From Dehalococcoidia bacterium (lineage in GTDB: Bacteria; Chloroflexota; Dehalococcoidia; Dehalococcoidales; RBG-16-60-22): a stretch of 9,910 bases of DNA. Under the pieces are notes generated by a model, which saw nothing but the letters and a program-made list of their open reading frames with translations, ran no database searches and was not told the DNA's origin. Positions 1 to 5,498 of the stretch are shown piece after piece. The translations under genes and the position numbers were made by a program. The stretch spans positions 1 through 9,910 of the forward strand of contig JAUWBK010000024.1 of assembly GCA_030605045.1 (NCBI GenBank). The letters run 5' to 3'. Positions within the stretch are counted from its first letter, which is position 1, and every line of letters starts with the position of its first letter.

Positions 1-1
1 C

Positions 2-430
2 CTGCTTTTGATACTGCTCCTAGCCGCTACCGGATGTGAAGACTTTGGGACATTCCCTCCCCCTGAGCCACCGGAGGAGAAACCGGCACCCACCACTTTT
101 ATCAACTCTGAGGACAGATCTATCCTGGCCGTTTATGAGCACCTGCTGAGTCTGGCGGAGAGCCATGAGGCAAAGACATACCTGGCCGAATTCTCGGCCG
201 CCTTTGATAACTGGAGTGCTAAATCAGAACTTTTTAAAGATGGCACCAGCATCTGGTATGTCCAGGTTGATATGACTAGCGTTGCGGTATGGGAAGAAAA
301 ACCTTACTGGCAGCAAGCCGGTTGGTTCGTGTACCAAGACGGCAGAGTGATACCATCAAATCGCCTTCGAGCCAATGCCCTCAGAATTGAGGCTGATCTG
401 CAGGAGTTGAGTCTCCAGCCTGCGCCATAG
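2..430 (+). CDS. Putative lipoprotein, 5' end missing
   Basis: The reading frame is already open at base 2 and codes a hydrophobic run LLLILLLAATGC, the end of a lipoprotein signal peptide with a lipobox-like ATGC. The true start therefore lies left of the window, and the TTG at 8 is unlikely to be the start. After the lipidated Cys comes a proline/glutamate-rich linker (FPPPEPPEEKPAP), then about 110 residues rich in aromatic residues (DNWSAK, IWYVQVDM, KPYWQQAGWFVYQDG). This suggests a small beta-containing domain tethered to the outer face of the membrane. I do not recognise the family and assign no function. The stop is TAG at 428-430. It converges on the small membrane protein gene, with only 21 bases between the stop codons. 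Confidence 0.7.
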   Translation: MLLILLLAATGCEDFGTFPPPEPPEEKPAPTTFINSEDRSILAVYEHLLSLAESHEAKTYLAEFSAAFDNWSAKSELFKDGTSIWYVQVDMTSVAVWEEKPYWQQAGWFVYQDGRVIPSNRLRANALRIEADLQELSLQPAP

Positions 431-451
431 GCAACCCGTCGGGCTCAGGTC

Positions 452-712
452 TTAGCCCAAAAGACAAAGAATACCACCGGTAATGAGCATAACCACGCCA
501 ATGGCAAGGGCGATCCATCCTCCTGCCTTTAGGGCACCGGGCTGTAGGCGTGGTGGCCAGTGCTCGGTAAACTCCCTGGTATCACCCGGGCGCTTGGCCA
601 GAGCATTATAGTAGCCCTTTTCTTCCCTCTTCCCCCAGATAATTGTCGCCAAGCCAATGATGATGAACAGACCACCCACACCCATTAGTGCCAAACAATC
701 CCGATAAAGCAT
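452..712 (-). CDS. Small two-helix membrane protein of unknown function
   Basis: This is an 86-residue protein with two hydrophobic stretches, at about residues 11-27 (VGGLFIIIGLATIIWG) and 65-84 (GWIALAIGVVMLITGGILC). A charged loop of about 35 residues lies between them (KREEKGYYNALAKRPGD). The layout predicts a helical hairpin in the membrane with both ends on the same side. I do not recognise the family. The ATG start is preceded by AAGGAG, but 10 bases away, slightly long, and that Shine-Dalgarno lies in a perfect hairpin. A promoter-like pair lies at 752-780, so it is probably transcribed separately from rplL, although it lies on the same strand downstream of rplL. Alternative in-frame starts (M10) lack a ribosome binding site. 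Confidence 0.65.
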   Translation of the reverse strand: MLYRDCLALMGVGGLFIIIGLATIIWGKREEKGYYNALAKRPGDTREFTEHWPPRLQPGALKAGGWIALAIGVVMLITGGILCLLG

Positions 713-722
713 GCCCCACCCT

Positions 723-737
723 CTCCTTAAAAAGGAG
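723..737 (-). promoter_or_regulatory. Hairpin covering the Shine-Dalgarno of the small membrane protein gene
   Basis: On the minus strand CTCCTT-TTT-AAGGAG forms a perfect 6-bp stem with a 3-base loop. The 3' arm is the AAGGAG that would serve as the ribosome binding site for the ATG at 712. The transcript predicted from the promoter at 752-780 would contain the whole hairpin. Sequestration of the site is an inference; the stem is short, so it may be only a weak brake or coincidence. Confidence 0.4.
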
Positions 738-751
738 TTCTACTGGTGGTA

Positions 752-780
752 ACTATAAGCTATTTTAACCTCATTTTCAA
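752..780 (-). promoter_or_regulatory. Sigma70-type promoter for the small membrane protein gene
   Basis: On the minus strand TTGAAA (775-780) and TATAGT (752-757) are separated by exactly 17 bases. Each hexamer matches consensus at 5 of 6 positions. Transcription would start near 745, giving a leader of about 33 bases before the ATG at 712. Confidence 0.5.
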
Positions 781-810
781 TAGGCAGGTAAGATTGTTAA
801 TTAAGCTAGT

Positions 811-837
811 CTCCCTTTCCTAATTAAGGAACGGGAG
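811..837 (-). terminator. Inverted repeat downstream of rplL, possible transcription end
   Basis: An 11-base arm (811-821) pairs with 827-837 around a 5-base AATTA loop, with one mismatch. It lies 66-92 bases past the rplL stop, the first strong hairpin there. Neither strand has a T-tract directly after it, so it is not a canonical intrinsic terminator. It may stabilise the 3' end of the message or act with a factor. The rest of 713-902 holds only the promoter and hairpin listed for the small membrane protein. Confidence 0.4.
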
Positions 838-902
838 GGATGCAGGCAAGAGAAGGGGCAAAGCTCTCTCTTTAAAATCTCTTCCAAGCAAGGGGAAAGT
901 AA

Positions 903-1724
903 TTATTTGATCTCAGCCTTAGCTCCAGCCGCTTCCAGCTTCTCTTTTATCATCGCCGCCTCTTCCTTATTGACCCCCTCTCTGACCGGCTTGGGAGCAC
1001 TTTCCACCAAGTCCTTGGACTCTTTCAGACCTAAAGTAGTTACCTCACGCACCGCTTTGATCACGTTAATCTTGTTAGCCCCTATCTCCATAAGAATCAC
1101 GCTGAACTCGGTCTGCTCTTCACCCGCCAGCGCTGCTGCGGCCGCTTCAGCAGGCGCTCCCGCTGCTACCGCCGGAGCAACCACCGGAACCGCGGCACTA
1201 ACTCCAAACTCCGCCTCTAAAGCCTTAACCAATTCGGACAGCTCAAGCACCGCCATTTTTTTGATCGTCGCCATTATCTCCTCAATGGCTGGAGAAACCT
1301 TTACTTTCTCCTTTTTGGCTGGAGCGGGTGGCTCACTAACGGCTTCCTTCGCCGCCTTGGGTTTCTCTTCTTCTTTGGCTGGTGGCGGTTCTTTTACCTC
1401 GGCAACTTCCTCAGCCGGAGCTTGGGCTGCCTTTGTCTCTTCCACCGGTGCCGGTTCTGGTGCCTCGGCAGTTTCAGCAGTAGTTTCTGGTGCAGCTTCT
1501 GCCTCTTTTTCCGCTGACGGCTGCGCTTCAACCTCGGCAGTTTCAGCAGCAGTTTCTGGTGCGGCTTCTGCCTCTTTTTCCGCTGACGGCTGCTCTTGGG
1601 CCTCGGCGGTTTCCTCAGCAGTTTCTTGCTCCGTTTCCGCCTCTTTTTCTGCCGCTGGCTGCTCTTGAACCTCGGCGGTTTCCTCAGCAGTTTCTTGACC
1701 GGTTTCTACCTCTTTTTTTGGCAT
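903..1724 (-). CDS. rplL: Ribosomal protein bL12 (L7/L12) with long repetitive acidic N-terminal extension
   Basis: L12 forms the flexible stalk that recruits and activates translation GTPases. The C-terminal 123-130 residues are a normal L12: N-terminal dimerisation region (about 144-178, IKKMAVLELSELVKALEAEFGVSA), an Ala-rich hinge (about 179-203), and the factor-binding C-terminal domain (206-273, with GANKINVIKAVREVT and GLKESKDLVESAP). Ahead of this lie about 143 extra residues rich in Glu, Ala and Pro, including four 23-residue repeats, making 273 residues against about 120-130 for the family. The start at 1724 is well supported: GGAGGGAGGATAAG directly precedes the ATG, which is one base past the rplJ stop. 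No usable start codon lies at the usual L12 N-terminus. An internal ATG at 1274 has a GAGGAG three bases upstream and would give a 123-residue form lacking part of the first helix. Translation is probably coupled to rplJ. The extension's role is unknown. Confidence 0.93.
   Translation of the reverse strand: MPKKEVETGQETAEETAEVQEQPAAEKEAETEQETAEETAEAQEQPSAEKEAEAAPETAAETAEVEAQPSAEKEAEAAPETTAETAEAPEPAPVEETKAAQAPAEEVAEVKEPPPAKEEEKPKAAKEAVSEPPAPAKKEKVKVSPAIEEIMATIKKMAVLELSELVKALEAEFGVSAAVPVVAPAVAAGAPAEAAAAALAGEEQTEFSVILMEIGANKINVIKAVREVTTLGLKESKDLVESAPKPVREGVNKEEAAMIKEKLEAAGAKAEIK
1443..1718 (-). repeat. Four tandem 69-bp in-frame repeats encoding the L12 extension
   Basis: Four consecutive 69-base units encode residues 3-25, 26-48, 49-71 and 72-94 of L12, each of the form EKEAE-x3-ETAxETAEx4-QPSA. 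On the plus strand the marker GCCTCTTTTTCCGCTGACGG recurs at 1501 and 1570, a diverged copy starts at 1639, and a more diverged one at 1708: spacing exactly 69. The middle copies are the most alike, as expected if the array grew by duplication. A 23-residue unit of Ala and Glu may form an acidic helical or disordered arm. Confidence 0.92.
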
Positions 1725-1725
1725 C

Positions 1726-2250
1726 TTATCCTCCCTCCAATTGTTTCACTCTAGCTTGTAGCACCCCGATAAACCCTCTCATTGGGTTTGCCAGGCAGCT
1801 AATCAAAGTAACGATGGGACTTTGCATCCCAGCCAAAACTTTGCCCAGTAATACCTCCATCGATGGCAATGTGGCCAGAGTCTCCACATCACCCGGAGTA
1901 AAAACTTTATCTCTGGAAAAGCCTCCCTTAATACTCAGGCTTATTTTTGAGTTGCGAATGTAGTCAGCCAGAATCTTGGCTGGCTCGACGATATCTTCAT
2001 AGCCAAAAGCAATCGCTATCGGGCCTTCAAAAAAGCTGACTAACTCACTCTTGCCCGCCCTTTCCGCAGCAAATCGAGCCAATGTGTTCTTCACCACCCG
2101 ATACTTAATACCTGAGCCTCTTAGGGTACGGCGCAAATCAGTTATCTCTGCCGTGGATAGCCCCCGATAGTCAGTTAAAATACCAACGCTGCATTTAGAA
2201 AAAACCTCTTGCAGCTCATCAATAATCTGTACCTTCTTTTCCCTGGGCAT
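1726..2250 (-). CDS. rplJ: Ribosomal protein uL10
   Basis: uL10 is the base of the ribosomal stalk: it binds 23S rRNA near L11 and carries L12 dimers on its C-terminal helix. The 174-residue sequence shows the family pattern throughout: DYRGLSTAEITDLRRTLR (27-44), YRVVKNTLARFA, FFEGPIAIAFGYED, and LPSMEVLLGKVLAGMQSP followed by the C-terminal amphipathic helix that anchors L12. Length is usual. The ATG at 2250 has AGGAGG seven bases upstream, so the start is firm. It is preceded by an L10-type RNA leader and its own promoter, and followed after one base by rplL. L10 and L12 are therefore probably co-translated and autoregulated by the L10-L12 complex binding the leader, as known for this RNA family. 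Nothing unusual is seen in the protein itself. Confidence 0.96.
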   Translation of the reverse strand: MPREKKVQIIDELQEVFSKCSVGILTDYRGLSTAEITDLRRTLRGSGIKYRVVKNTLARFAAERAGKSELVSFFEGPIAIAFGYEDIVEPAKILADYIRNSKISLSIKGGFSRDKVFTPGDVETLATLPSMEVLLGKVLAGMQSPIVTLISCLANPMRGFIGVLQARVKQLEGG

Positions 2251-2285
2251 CTCAATACCTCCTAAATTACCCCCAGACTATCAAT

Positions 2286-2394
2286 ATAAAAAGCCCTTGT
2301 GCCTAGCGCCCAAGGACTTCACCAAATCTAGTTACCCTAGAATGTTTTCTCCTCGGCAGGCACATTATTTAAGCCTTAATCGGCACCCGCTGTC
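2286..2394 (-). promoter_or_regulatory. L10 leader RNA (ribosomal protein autoregulatory element)
   Basis: Read on the minus strand, the leader begins GACAGCGGGTGCC, continues with AAGGCTTAAATAATG and CCTGCCGAGG, the conserved blocks of the L10 leader family known from Firmicutes and other phyla. GCGGGTGC pairs with GTGCCTGC, with some G-T pairs, enclosing the AAGGCTTAA internal element that binds L10-L12. A small TCTAG/CTAGA hairpin (2327-2341) follows, then an intrinsic terminator. From family knowledge, excess L10-L12 binds and lowers rplJL expression. The leader ends about 35 bases before the rplJ ATG. Confidence 0.85.
2288..2319 (-). terminator. Intrinsic terminator (attenuator) at the end of the L10 leader
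   Basis: On the minus strand AAGTCCTTG (2311-2319) pairs with CAAGGGCTT (2291-2299), nine pairs with one G-T, and runs directly into TTTTT. It lies between the L10-binding element and rplJ, where it would stop transcription when the leader folds into its off state. It could also end read-through from the upstream cassette or operon. Confidence 0.75.
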
Positions 2395-2424
2395 TCAGGA
2401 TACTTATTCAGTTTTACCAGTTCA

Positions 2425-2453
2425 ATTCTACATGCTTTGGTTGAGAAAGTAAA
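2425..2453 (-). promoter_or_regulatory. Promoter for the L10 leader and rplJL
   Basis: TTTACT (2448-2453) and TAGAAT (2425-2430) on the minus strand are 17 bases apart, matching consensus at 4/6 and 5/6 positions. A start near 2418 would put the conserved L10 leader about 25 bases into the transcript. An overlapping weaker pair (TTGAAC 2420-2425, TATCCT 2397-2402) is also possible but would start inside the leader. The rest of 2454-2541 shows nothing further. Confidence 0.5.
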
Positions 2454-2541
2454 GTTTCCTTAAACTATGGTTCTACTCGGTTGTGGTTGGTAGAGTTTCA
2501 AGCCTCACTTTTATGTAATTAGCCATTCAATCTAAAGGGAT

Positions 2542-3027
2542 TTATAATAACCTTCTCGTTGGAACAGGTCGTTTTGCGCCTTCGGGTGGTGTAAGCTCGA
2601 TAATTCCACGTTGATAATTAATCGCTAAGTCACATTGGTTTATTATATCACGACCCAAAATAGAAGGTAATCTACGTTGTAACTCTCTTTCACTACCATA
2701 TTTACCTTTTTTAGGAACATGAACATCTATAGGAAATATATATGTAGTTGCATCTTCCTCACGGAACATAATAAAAGCCTCTTCTTGATAAAAGGATTGC
2801 TCTCCTGCAATACCTTCAACACCTACCAATGAAGCTCGCCTAAGTCTACGGTAACTTACATTTAAGCGCTCCACATCAATGAGGCTTAATGTTGTATTAT
2901 CAGAACCAGTATCAATCATGAAGCTAATTAAACCATGTAAATTTAAACGTGGTAGAAAAAAGTATGCCTGCACATAAGGCGCAGGCAACAAATGGTATCC
3001 TGTTGGGAAAAAGCCTTTTATGGGCAT
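2542..3027 (-). CDS. Retropepsin-like aspartic protease
   Basis: This is a 161-residue protein with the hallmarks of a single-domain retroviral-type aspartic protease. The catalytic motif FMIDTGSDNTTLS (Asp39-Thr40-Gly41) is followed about 80 residues later by the hydrophobic-hydrophobic-Gly block PSILGRDIINQCDLAINY (121-138) that closes the active-site fold. Such proteins act as homodimers, each contributing one Asp. There is no signal peptide or membrane segment, so it should be cytoplasmic. It starts three bases after the stop of the upstream DUF5678-like gene and lacks a clear Shine-Dalgarno, so translation is probably coupled. The pair sits between rplA and rplJ and is more AT-rich than its neighbours, suggesting later insertion. 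The substrate is unknown. The fold assignment is secure; protease activity is inferred. Confidence 0.85.
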   Translation of the reverse strand: MPIKGFFPTGYHLLPAPYVQAYFFLPRLNLHGLISFMIDTGSDNTTLSLIDVERLNVSYRRLRRASLVGVEGIAGEQSFYQEEAFIMFREEDATTYIFPIDVHVPKKGKYGSERELQRRLPSILGRDIINQCDLAINYQRGIIELTPPEGAKRPVPTRRLL

Positions 3028-3030
3028 TGG

Positions 3031-3318
3031 TTATAATAGCATTGATTTTCTTTCACTAGCCACATAATCAATAACAGCTTCGTTCTGAGGTATACCCTTT
3101 ATTGATAGTTTCTTTCGCAGTTCTGAGATAGTTTTCCCATGCGCCACAAGAGACTTCTCATATACTGCTACCCATTGATTTAAATAATTATGCATAAGCT
3201 CATGCCAAAGCGACTGAAGATACTGGAAATCCTCTTCAAAACGCCTAATTCTGAGTTCAATTGCTTCTTCACCACCAACTTGGGCAACCATATTCTGCAT
3301 TTCCGCAGTTATAGGCAT
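3031..3318 (-). CDS. Small DUF5678-like protein, partner of the retropepsin-like protein
   Basis: This is a 95-residue soluble protein with a charged helical first half (EEAIELRIRRFEEDFQYLQSL) followed by NQWVAVYEKSLVAHGKT (47-63) and ELRKKLSIKGIP. The block W-V-A-V-Y-x5-V-A-H-G followed by a helix is the pattern I associate with DUF5678; I name it from memory. The molecular function of that family is not known to me. The start at 3318 has AGGGAG eight bases upstream and a consensus -35 promoter behind it. Its stop is three bases before the protease gene, so the two are one transcription unit. Possible roles are a substrate, adaptor or inhibitor of the protease; none is shown by the sequence. 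Confidence 0.65.
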   Translation of the reverse strand: MPITAEMQNMVAQVGGEEAIELRIRRFEEDFQYLQSLWHELMHNYLNQWVAVYEKSLVAHGKTISELRKKLSIKGIPQNEAVIDYVASERKSMLL

Positions 3319-3353
3319 CTATACAACTCCCTTATGCAATATTATTTGCTTTC

Positions 3354-3382
3354 AATATCGCACGAAACAGTTAGATTGTCAA
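3354..3382 (-). promoter_or_regulatory. Promoter of the DUF5678-like/protease pair
   Basis: A perfect TTGACA (3377-3382) stands 17 bases from GATATT (3354-3359, 4/6) on the minus strand. The predicted start is near 3347, giving a short leader with AGGGAG at 3327-3332. This makes the cassette independent of the rplKA message. No convincing terminator for rplA is visible in 3383-3469. Confidence 0.65.
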
Positions 3383-3469
3383 TACCGCCGACCCGAAAGG
3401 GAATATTTTACTAAAAAATAAATCAAACCCTTCTACCAACTGAAACCGAACAGAACCTAAACTATTTGA

Positions 3470-4183
3470 CTAACTGGTACTTAAAGTGAGAGTAGGTTTG
3501 AGGTCAAGCTTTATCCCGGGACCCATCGTTGTCGTCAAAACGGCCGTCTTCACATACTGCCCCTTAGCCCCACTGGGTTTAGCCTTCATCACCGCTTCCA
3601 CCAGTGCCGTCAGATTGCCCATCAACATGTCATTTTCAAAGCTAACTTTACCCAAAGGCACATGAATGATAGCTGTCCGGTCTAGCTTGAATTCCACTCG
3701 CCCTTTTCGAGCATCTTCAATTACTCGTGGCAAGTCATCGGCAGGGACCACGGTTCCTGACTTAGGATTGGGCATCAGCCCCCTCCTCCCCAAAATTTTA
3801 CCCAGCTTACCCACCTTGCCCATCATCTCCGGAGTGGCAATTGTGGTATCAAACTCCAACCAGCCATCCTCAATTTTCTTAATCAAATCATCACCACCGA
3901 CAAAATCGGCTCCGGCCGATTCGGCGATTTTTACCGCTTCCCCCTGGGCAAAAACCAAAACCCTTACCTTCTTCCCCAATCCATAAGGTAGCAGAGTCAC
4001 GCCACGTACCTGCTGCGCCGCATTGCGAGGGTCAACACCCATGCGAAGGTGAAGTTCAACCGTCTCGTCAAAGCGGGCGTTAGCTGACTTTTTGGCTAAC
4101 TCGATAGCCTCCTCAGGAGAGTAGGCCTCTGCCCTGTCAATCACTTGAGTGGCTTCGCGATATTTTTTACCATGTTTTGCCAT
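3470..4183 (-). CDS. rplA: Ribosomal protein uL1
   Basis: uL1 forms the mobile L1 stalk that helps release deacylated tRNA from the E site; in many bacteria it also represses its own operon. The 237 residues match the family from start to end: MAKHGKKYREA, the first RNA-binding half FDETVELHLRMGVDPRNAAQQVRG (read as two blocks), GADFVGGDDLIKKI, and the second domain with GRRGLMPNPKSGTV, KGRVEFKLDRTAIIH and the C-terminal MKAKPSGAKGQYVK block. Length is normal, with a slightly long tail (LKPTLTLSTS). It begins three bases after the rplK stop with only a weak upstream AGG, so translation is probably coupled. In the usual order rplJ would follow at once; here two unrelated genes intervene. Confidence 0.97.
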   Translation of the reverse strand: MAKHGKKYREATQVIDRAEAYSPEEAIELAKKSANARFDETVELHLRMGVDPRNAAQQVRGVTLLPYGLGKKVRVLVFAQGEAVKIAESAGADFVGGDDLIKKIEDGWLEFDTTIATPEMMGKVGKLGKILGRRGLMPNPKSGTVVPADDLPRVIEDARKGRVEFKLDRTAIIHVPLGKVSFENDMLMGNLTALVEAVMKAKPSGAKGQYVKTAVLTTTMGPGIKLDLKPTLTLSTS

Positions 4184-4186
4184 TTT

Positions 4187-4609
4187 TTACTCTACCTTAA
4201 TTCCCATGCTTCGGGCGGTGCCCTCAATTACTCGCTCCGCTTCTTCAACACTGTTAGCACTCAAATCCTTAGCCTTAATCTGAGCGATTTCACGCAATTT
4301 ATCTCGGGATAACGTACCTATTTCCTCATGACCAGCACTGCCACTTCCCTTCTCTACCCCCAAAGCCTTCTTCAGCAAATCAGTGGCGGGTGGTGTTTTG
4401 GTAATAAAAGTAAATGACCTATCCTCAAAGACAGTTATCTCCACCGGGATAATCGACCCGACCTGAGATGAAGTGCGGTCATTATACTCCTTACAAAAGG
4501 CCATGATATTAATCCCGTGCTGACCTAAAGCCGGACCGACCGGAGGTGCCGGATTTGCCTGCCCCGCCGGAATCTGTAATTTAATTATCACCCTAACCTT
4601 CTTCGCCAT
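4187..4609 (-). CDS. rplK: Ribosomal protein uL11
   Basis: uL11 binds the GTPase-associated region of 23S rRNA at the base of the L10-L12 stalk and contacts elongation factors. The 140-residue sequence is typical: the N-terminal domain with LQIPAGQANPAPPVGPALGQ and NIMAFCKEYNDRT, then the RNA-binding C-terminal domain with TKTPPATDLLKKALG, GTLSRDKLREIAQIKAKDL and a final GTARSMGIKV. The proline-rich segment near residues 20-26 is where thiostrepton-class contacts lie in the family. The ATG has GAGGAG five bases upstream. The gene lies 18 bases after nusG and 3 bases before rplA, the conserved nusG-rplK-rplA order. Nothing unusual is seen. Confidence 0.97.
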   Translation of the reverse strand: MAKKVRVIIKLQIPAGQANPAPPVGPALGQHGINIMAFCKEYNDRTSSQVGSIIPVEITVFEDRSFTFITKTPPATDLLKKALGVEKGSGSAGHEEIGTLSRDKLREIAQIKAKDLSANSVEEAERVIEGTARSMGIKVE

Positions 4610-4627
4610 CCTGTCTCCTCAAAAGAC

Positions 4628-5161
4628 TCAAAGTTTCTCTACTTGTAAAAAGTCGAGTTCCACCGATGTTTCCTGACCAAAAAGGGACAAAAATACCTTA
4701 ACCTTACCCTTCCCAGGGTTTATTTCATCTACCACGCCGACAAAATCAATAAATGGACCATCAGTTACCCGGACACTCTGCCCCTGACGAAAACCAACCT
4801 TAACTTTAGGTGCCCCAGCTTCCATCTGTCGCAAAATCTGGTTAAGCTCCTCCTCCTCCAGCGGTGTTGGTTTACCCCCACTACCAACAAAACCGGTGAC
4901 GCCGGGAGTATTACGCACCACACTCCAGCTCTGATCAGTCATCTTCATCTGAACCAGGACATAACCAGGCAGTATTTTCTTAGTCACCGTCCGACGCTGC
5001 CCATCCTTAACCTCAATCTCATCCTCAGTAGGTATCACCACCTGCAGGATCTCACTTCCGGAATCCATGAACTTGATGCGCTGCTCTAAGTTCTTCTTAA
5101 CCCGGTCCTCATACCCTGAATAGGTATGGATGACAAACCACTGTTTTCCGTTCTCCGCCAC
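4628..5161 (-). CDS. nusG: Transcription elongation/termination factor NusG
   Basis: NusG binds RNA polymerase through its NGN domain and links it to Rho or ribosomal S10 through its KOW domain. The NGN domain is visible as QWFVIHTYSGYEDRV through KKILPGYVLVQMKM and VRNTPGVTGFVGSG. The KOW domain follows at the C-terminus: FRQGQSVRVTDGPF, then VGVVDEINPGKGKVKVFLSL. The frame is open from a GTG at 5173, but that codon has no Shine-Dalgarno. The GTG at 5161 has GAGGT five bases upstream and gives MAENGKQWFVIHTY, the usual NusG length (177 residues), so I prefer it. It lies between secE and rplK as in most bacteria; the 90 bases separating it from secE contain no clear promoter. Confidence 0.95.
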   Translation of the reverse strand: MAENGKQWFVIHTYSGYEDRVKKNLEQRIKFMDSGSEILQVVIPTEDEIEVKDGQRRTVTKKILPGYVLVQMKMTDQSWSVVRNTPGVTGFVGSGGKPTPLEEEELNQILRQMEAGAPKVKVGFRQGQSVRVTDGPFIDFVGVVDEINPGKGKVKVFLSLFGQETSVELDFLQVEKL

Positions 5162-5251
5162 GAATAACCTCACTAACTAAAGTTTTCGCAAAAGCACAAA
5201 TTACCCTTCAAATCATACCGCCTCAATTCAATGTGGAATTCAGACAAGTCC

Positions 5252-5464
5252 CTATCTACCCAAAAAAACCTTCTCGACAAGACCAGTAAAACCATAATCA
5301 ATCGCACCCAAGACGAGACCAGCGGCAATGGAAACAATTAGTACCAAAGCCGATAGATAAATTACCTCTCGCCTAGAGAGCCAAACTACCTTTCTTAACT
5401 CGGCTATGGTCTCGCCAATAAACCGAAACCTTGAACGCTTAGTCGTAGCAATGTGATGTGTCAA
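5252..5464 (-). CDS. secE: Preprotein translocase subunit SecE
   Basis: SecE is the small clamp subunit of the SecYEG channel. The 70-residue protein has the short bacterial form: a basic N-terminus (TTKRSRFRF), the conserved amphipathic helix GETIAELRKVVWLSRREV with its Lys-Val-Trp-Leu-Ser core, and one membrane span (about residues 37-56, LSALVLIVSIAAGLVLGAID). The start appears to be TTG at 5464, with AGGG nine bases upstream; no ATG or GTG lies in a suitable place, and the family motifs begin soon after. The position between rpmG and nusG matches the rpmG-secE-nusG order common in bacteria and supports the call despite the short length. Confidence 0.92.
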   Translation of the reverse strand: MTHHIATTKRSRFRFIGETIAELRKVVWLSRREVIYLSALVLIVSIAAGLVLGAIDYGFTGLVEKVFLGR

Positions 5465-5498
5465 CGCCGGAATCCCTACCTCATTTAATAGTGTCGTA

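Noticed and set aside
907..1668. Long plus-strand open frame opposite rplL
   Set aside because: Its Ser/Ala-rich low-complexity product mirrors the Ala/Glu repeats of L12 read backwards; there is no ribosome binding site or recognisable domain.
1713..1719. A7 run right after the rplL start as a phase-variable slippage site
   Set aside because: Slippage would disable an essential stalk protein, and AAA-AAA lysine codons near an N-terminus are common.
1490..1963. Plus-strand open frame across the rplL-rplJ junction
   Set aside because: It overlaps two certain ribosomal genes and its repeats are a frame shadow of the 69-bp array.
3190..3414. Plus-strand open frame opposite the DUF5678-like gene and its promoter
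   Set aside because: It has no ribosome binding site or domain, and the opposite strand has a well-supported gene and promoter.
3383..3469. Possible terminator after rplA
   Set aside because: The minus strand has a T-rich stretch (TTTATTTTTTAG) but no convincing stem before it.
5204..5243. Separate promoter for nusG between secE and nusG
   Set aside because: A TATGAT on the minus strand has no -35 match at 16-18 bases; TTGAAT lies only nine bases away.
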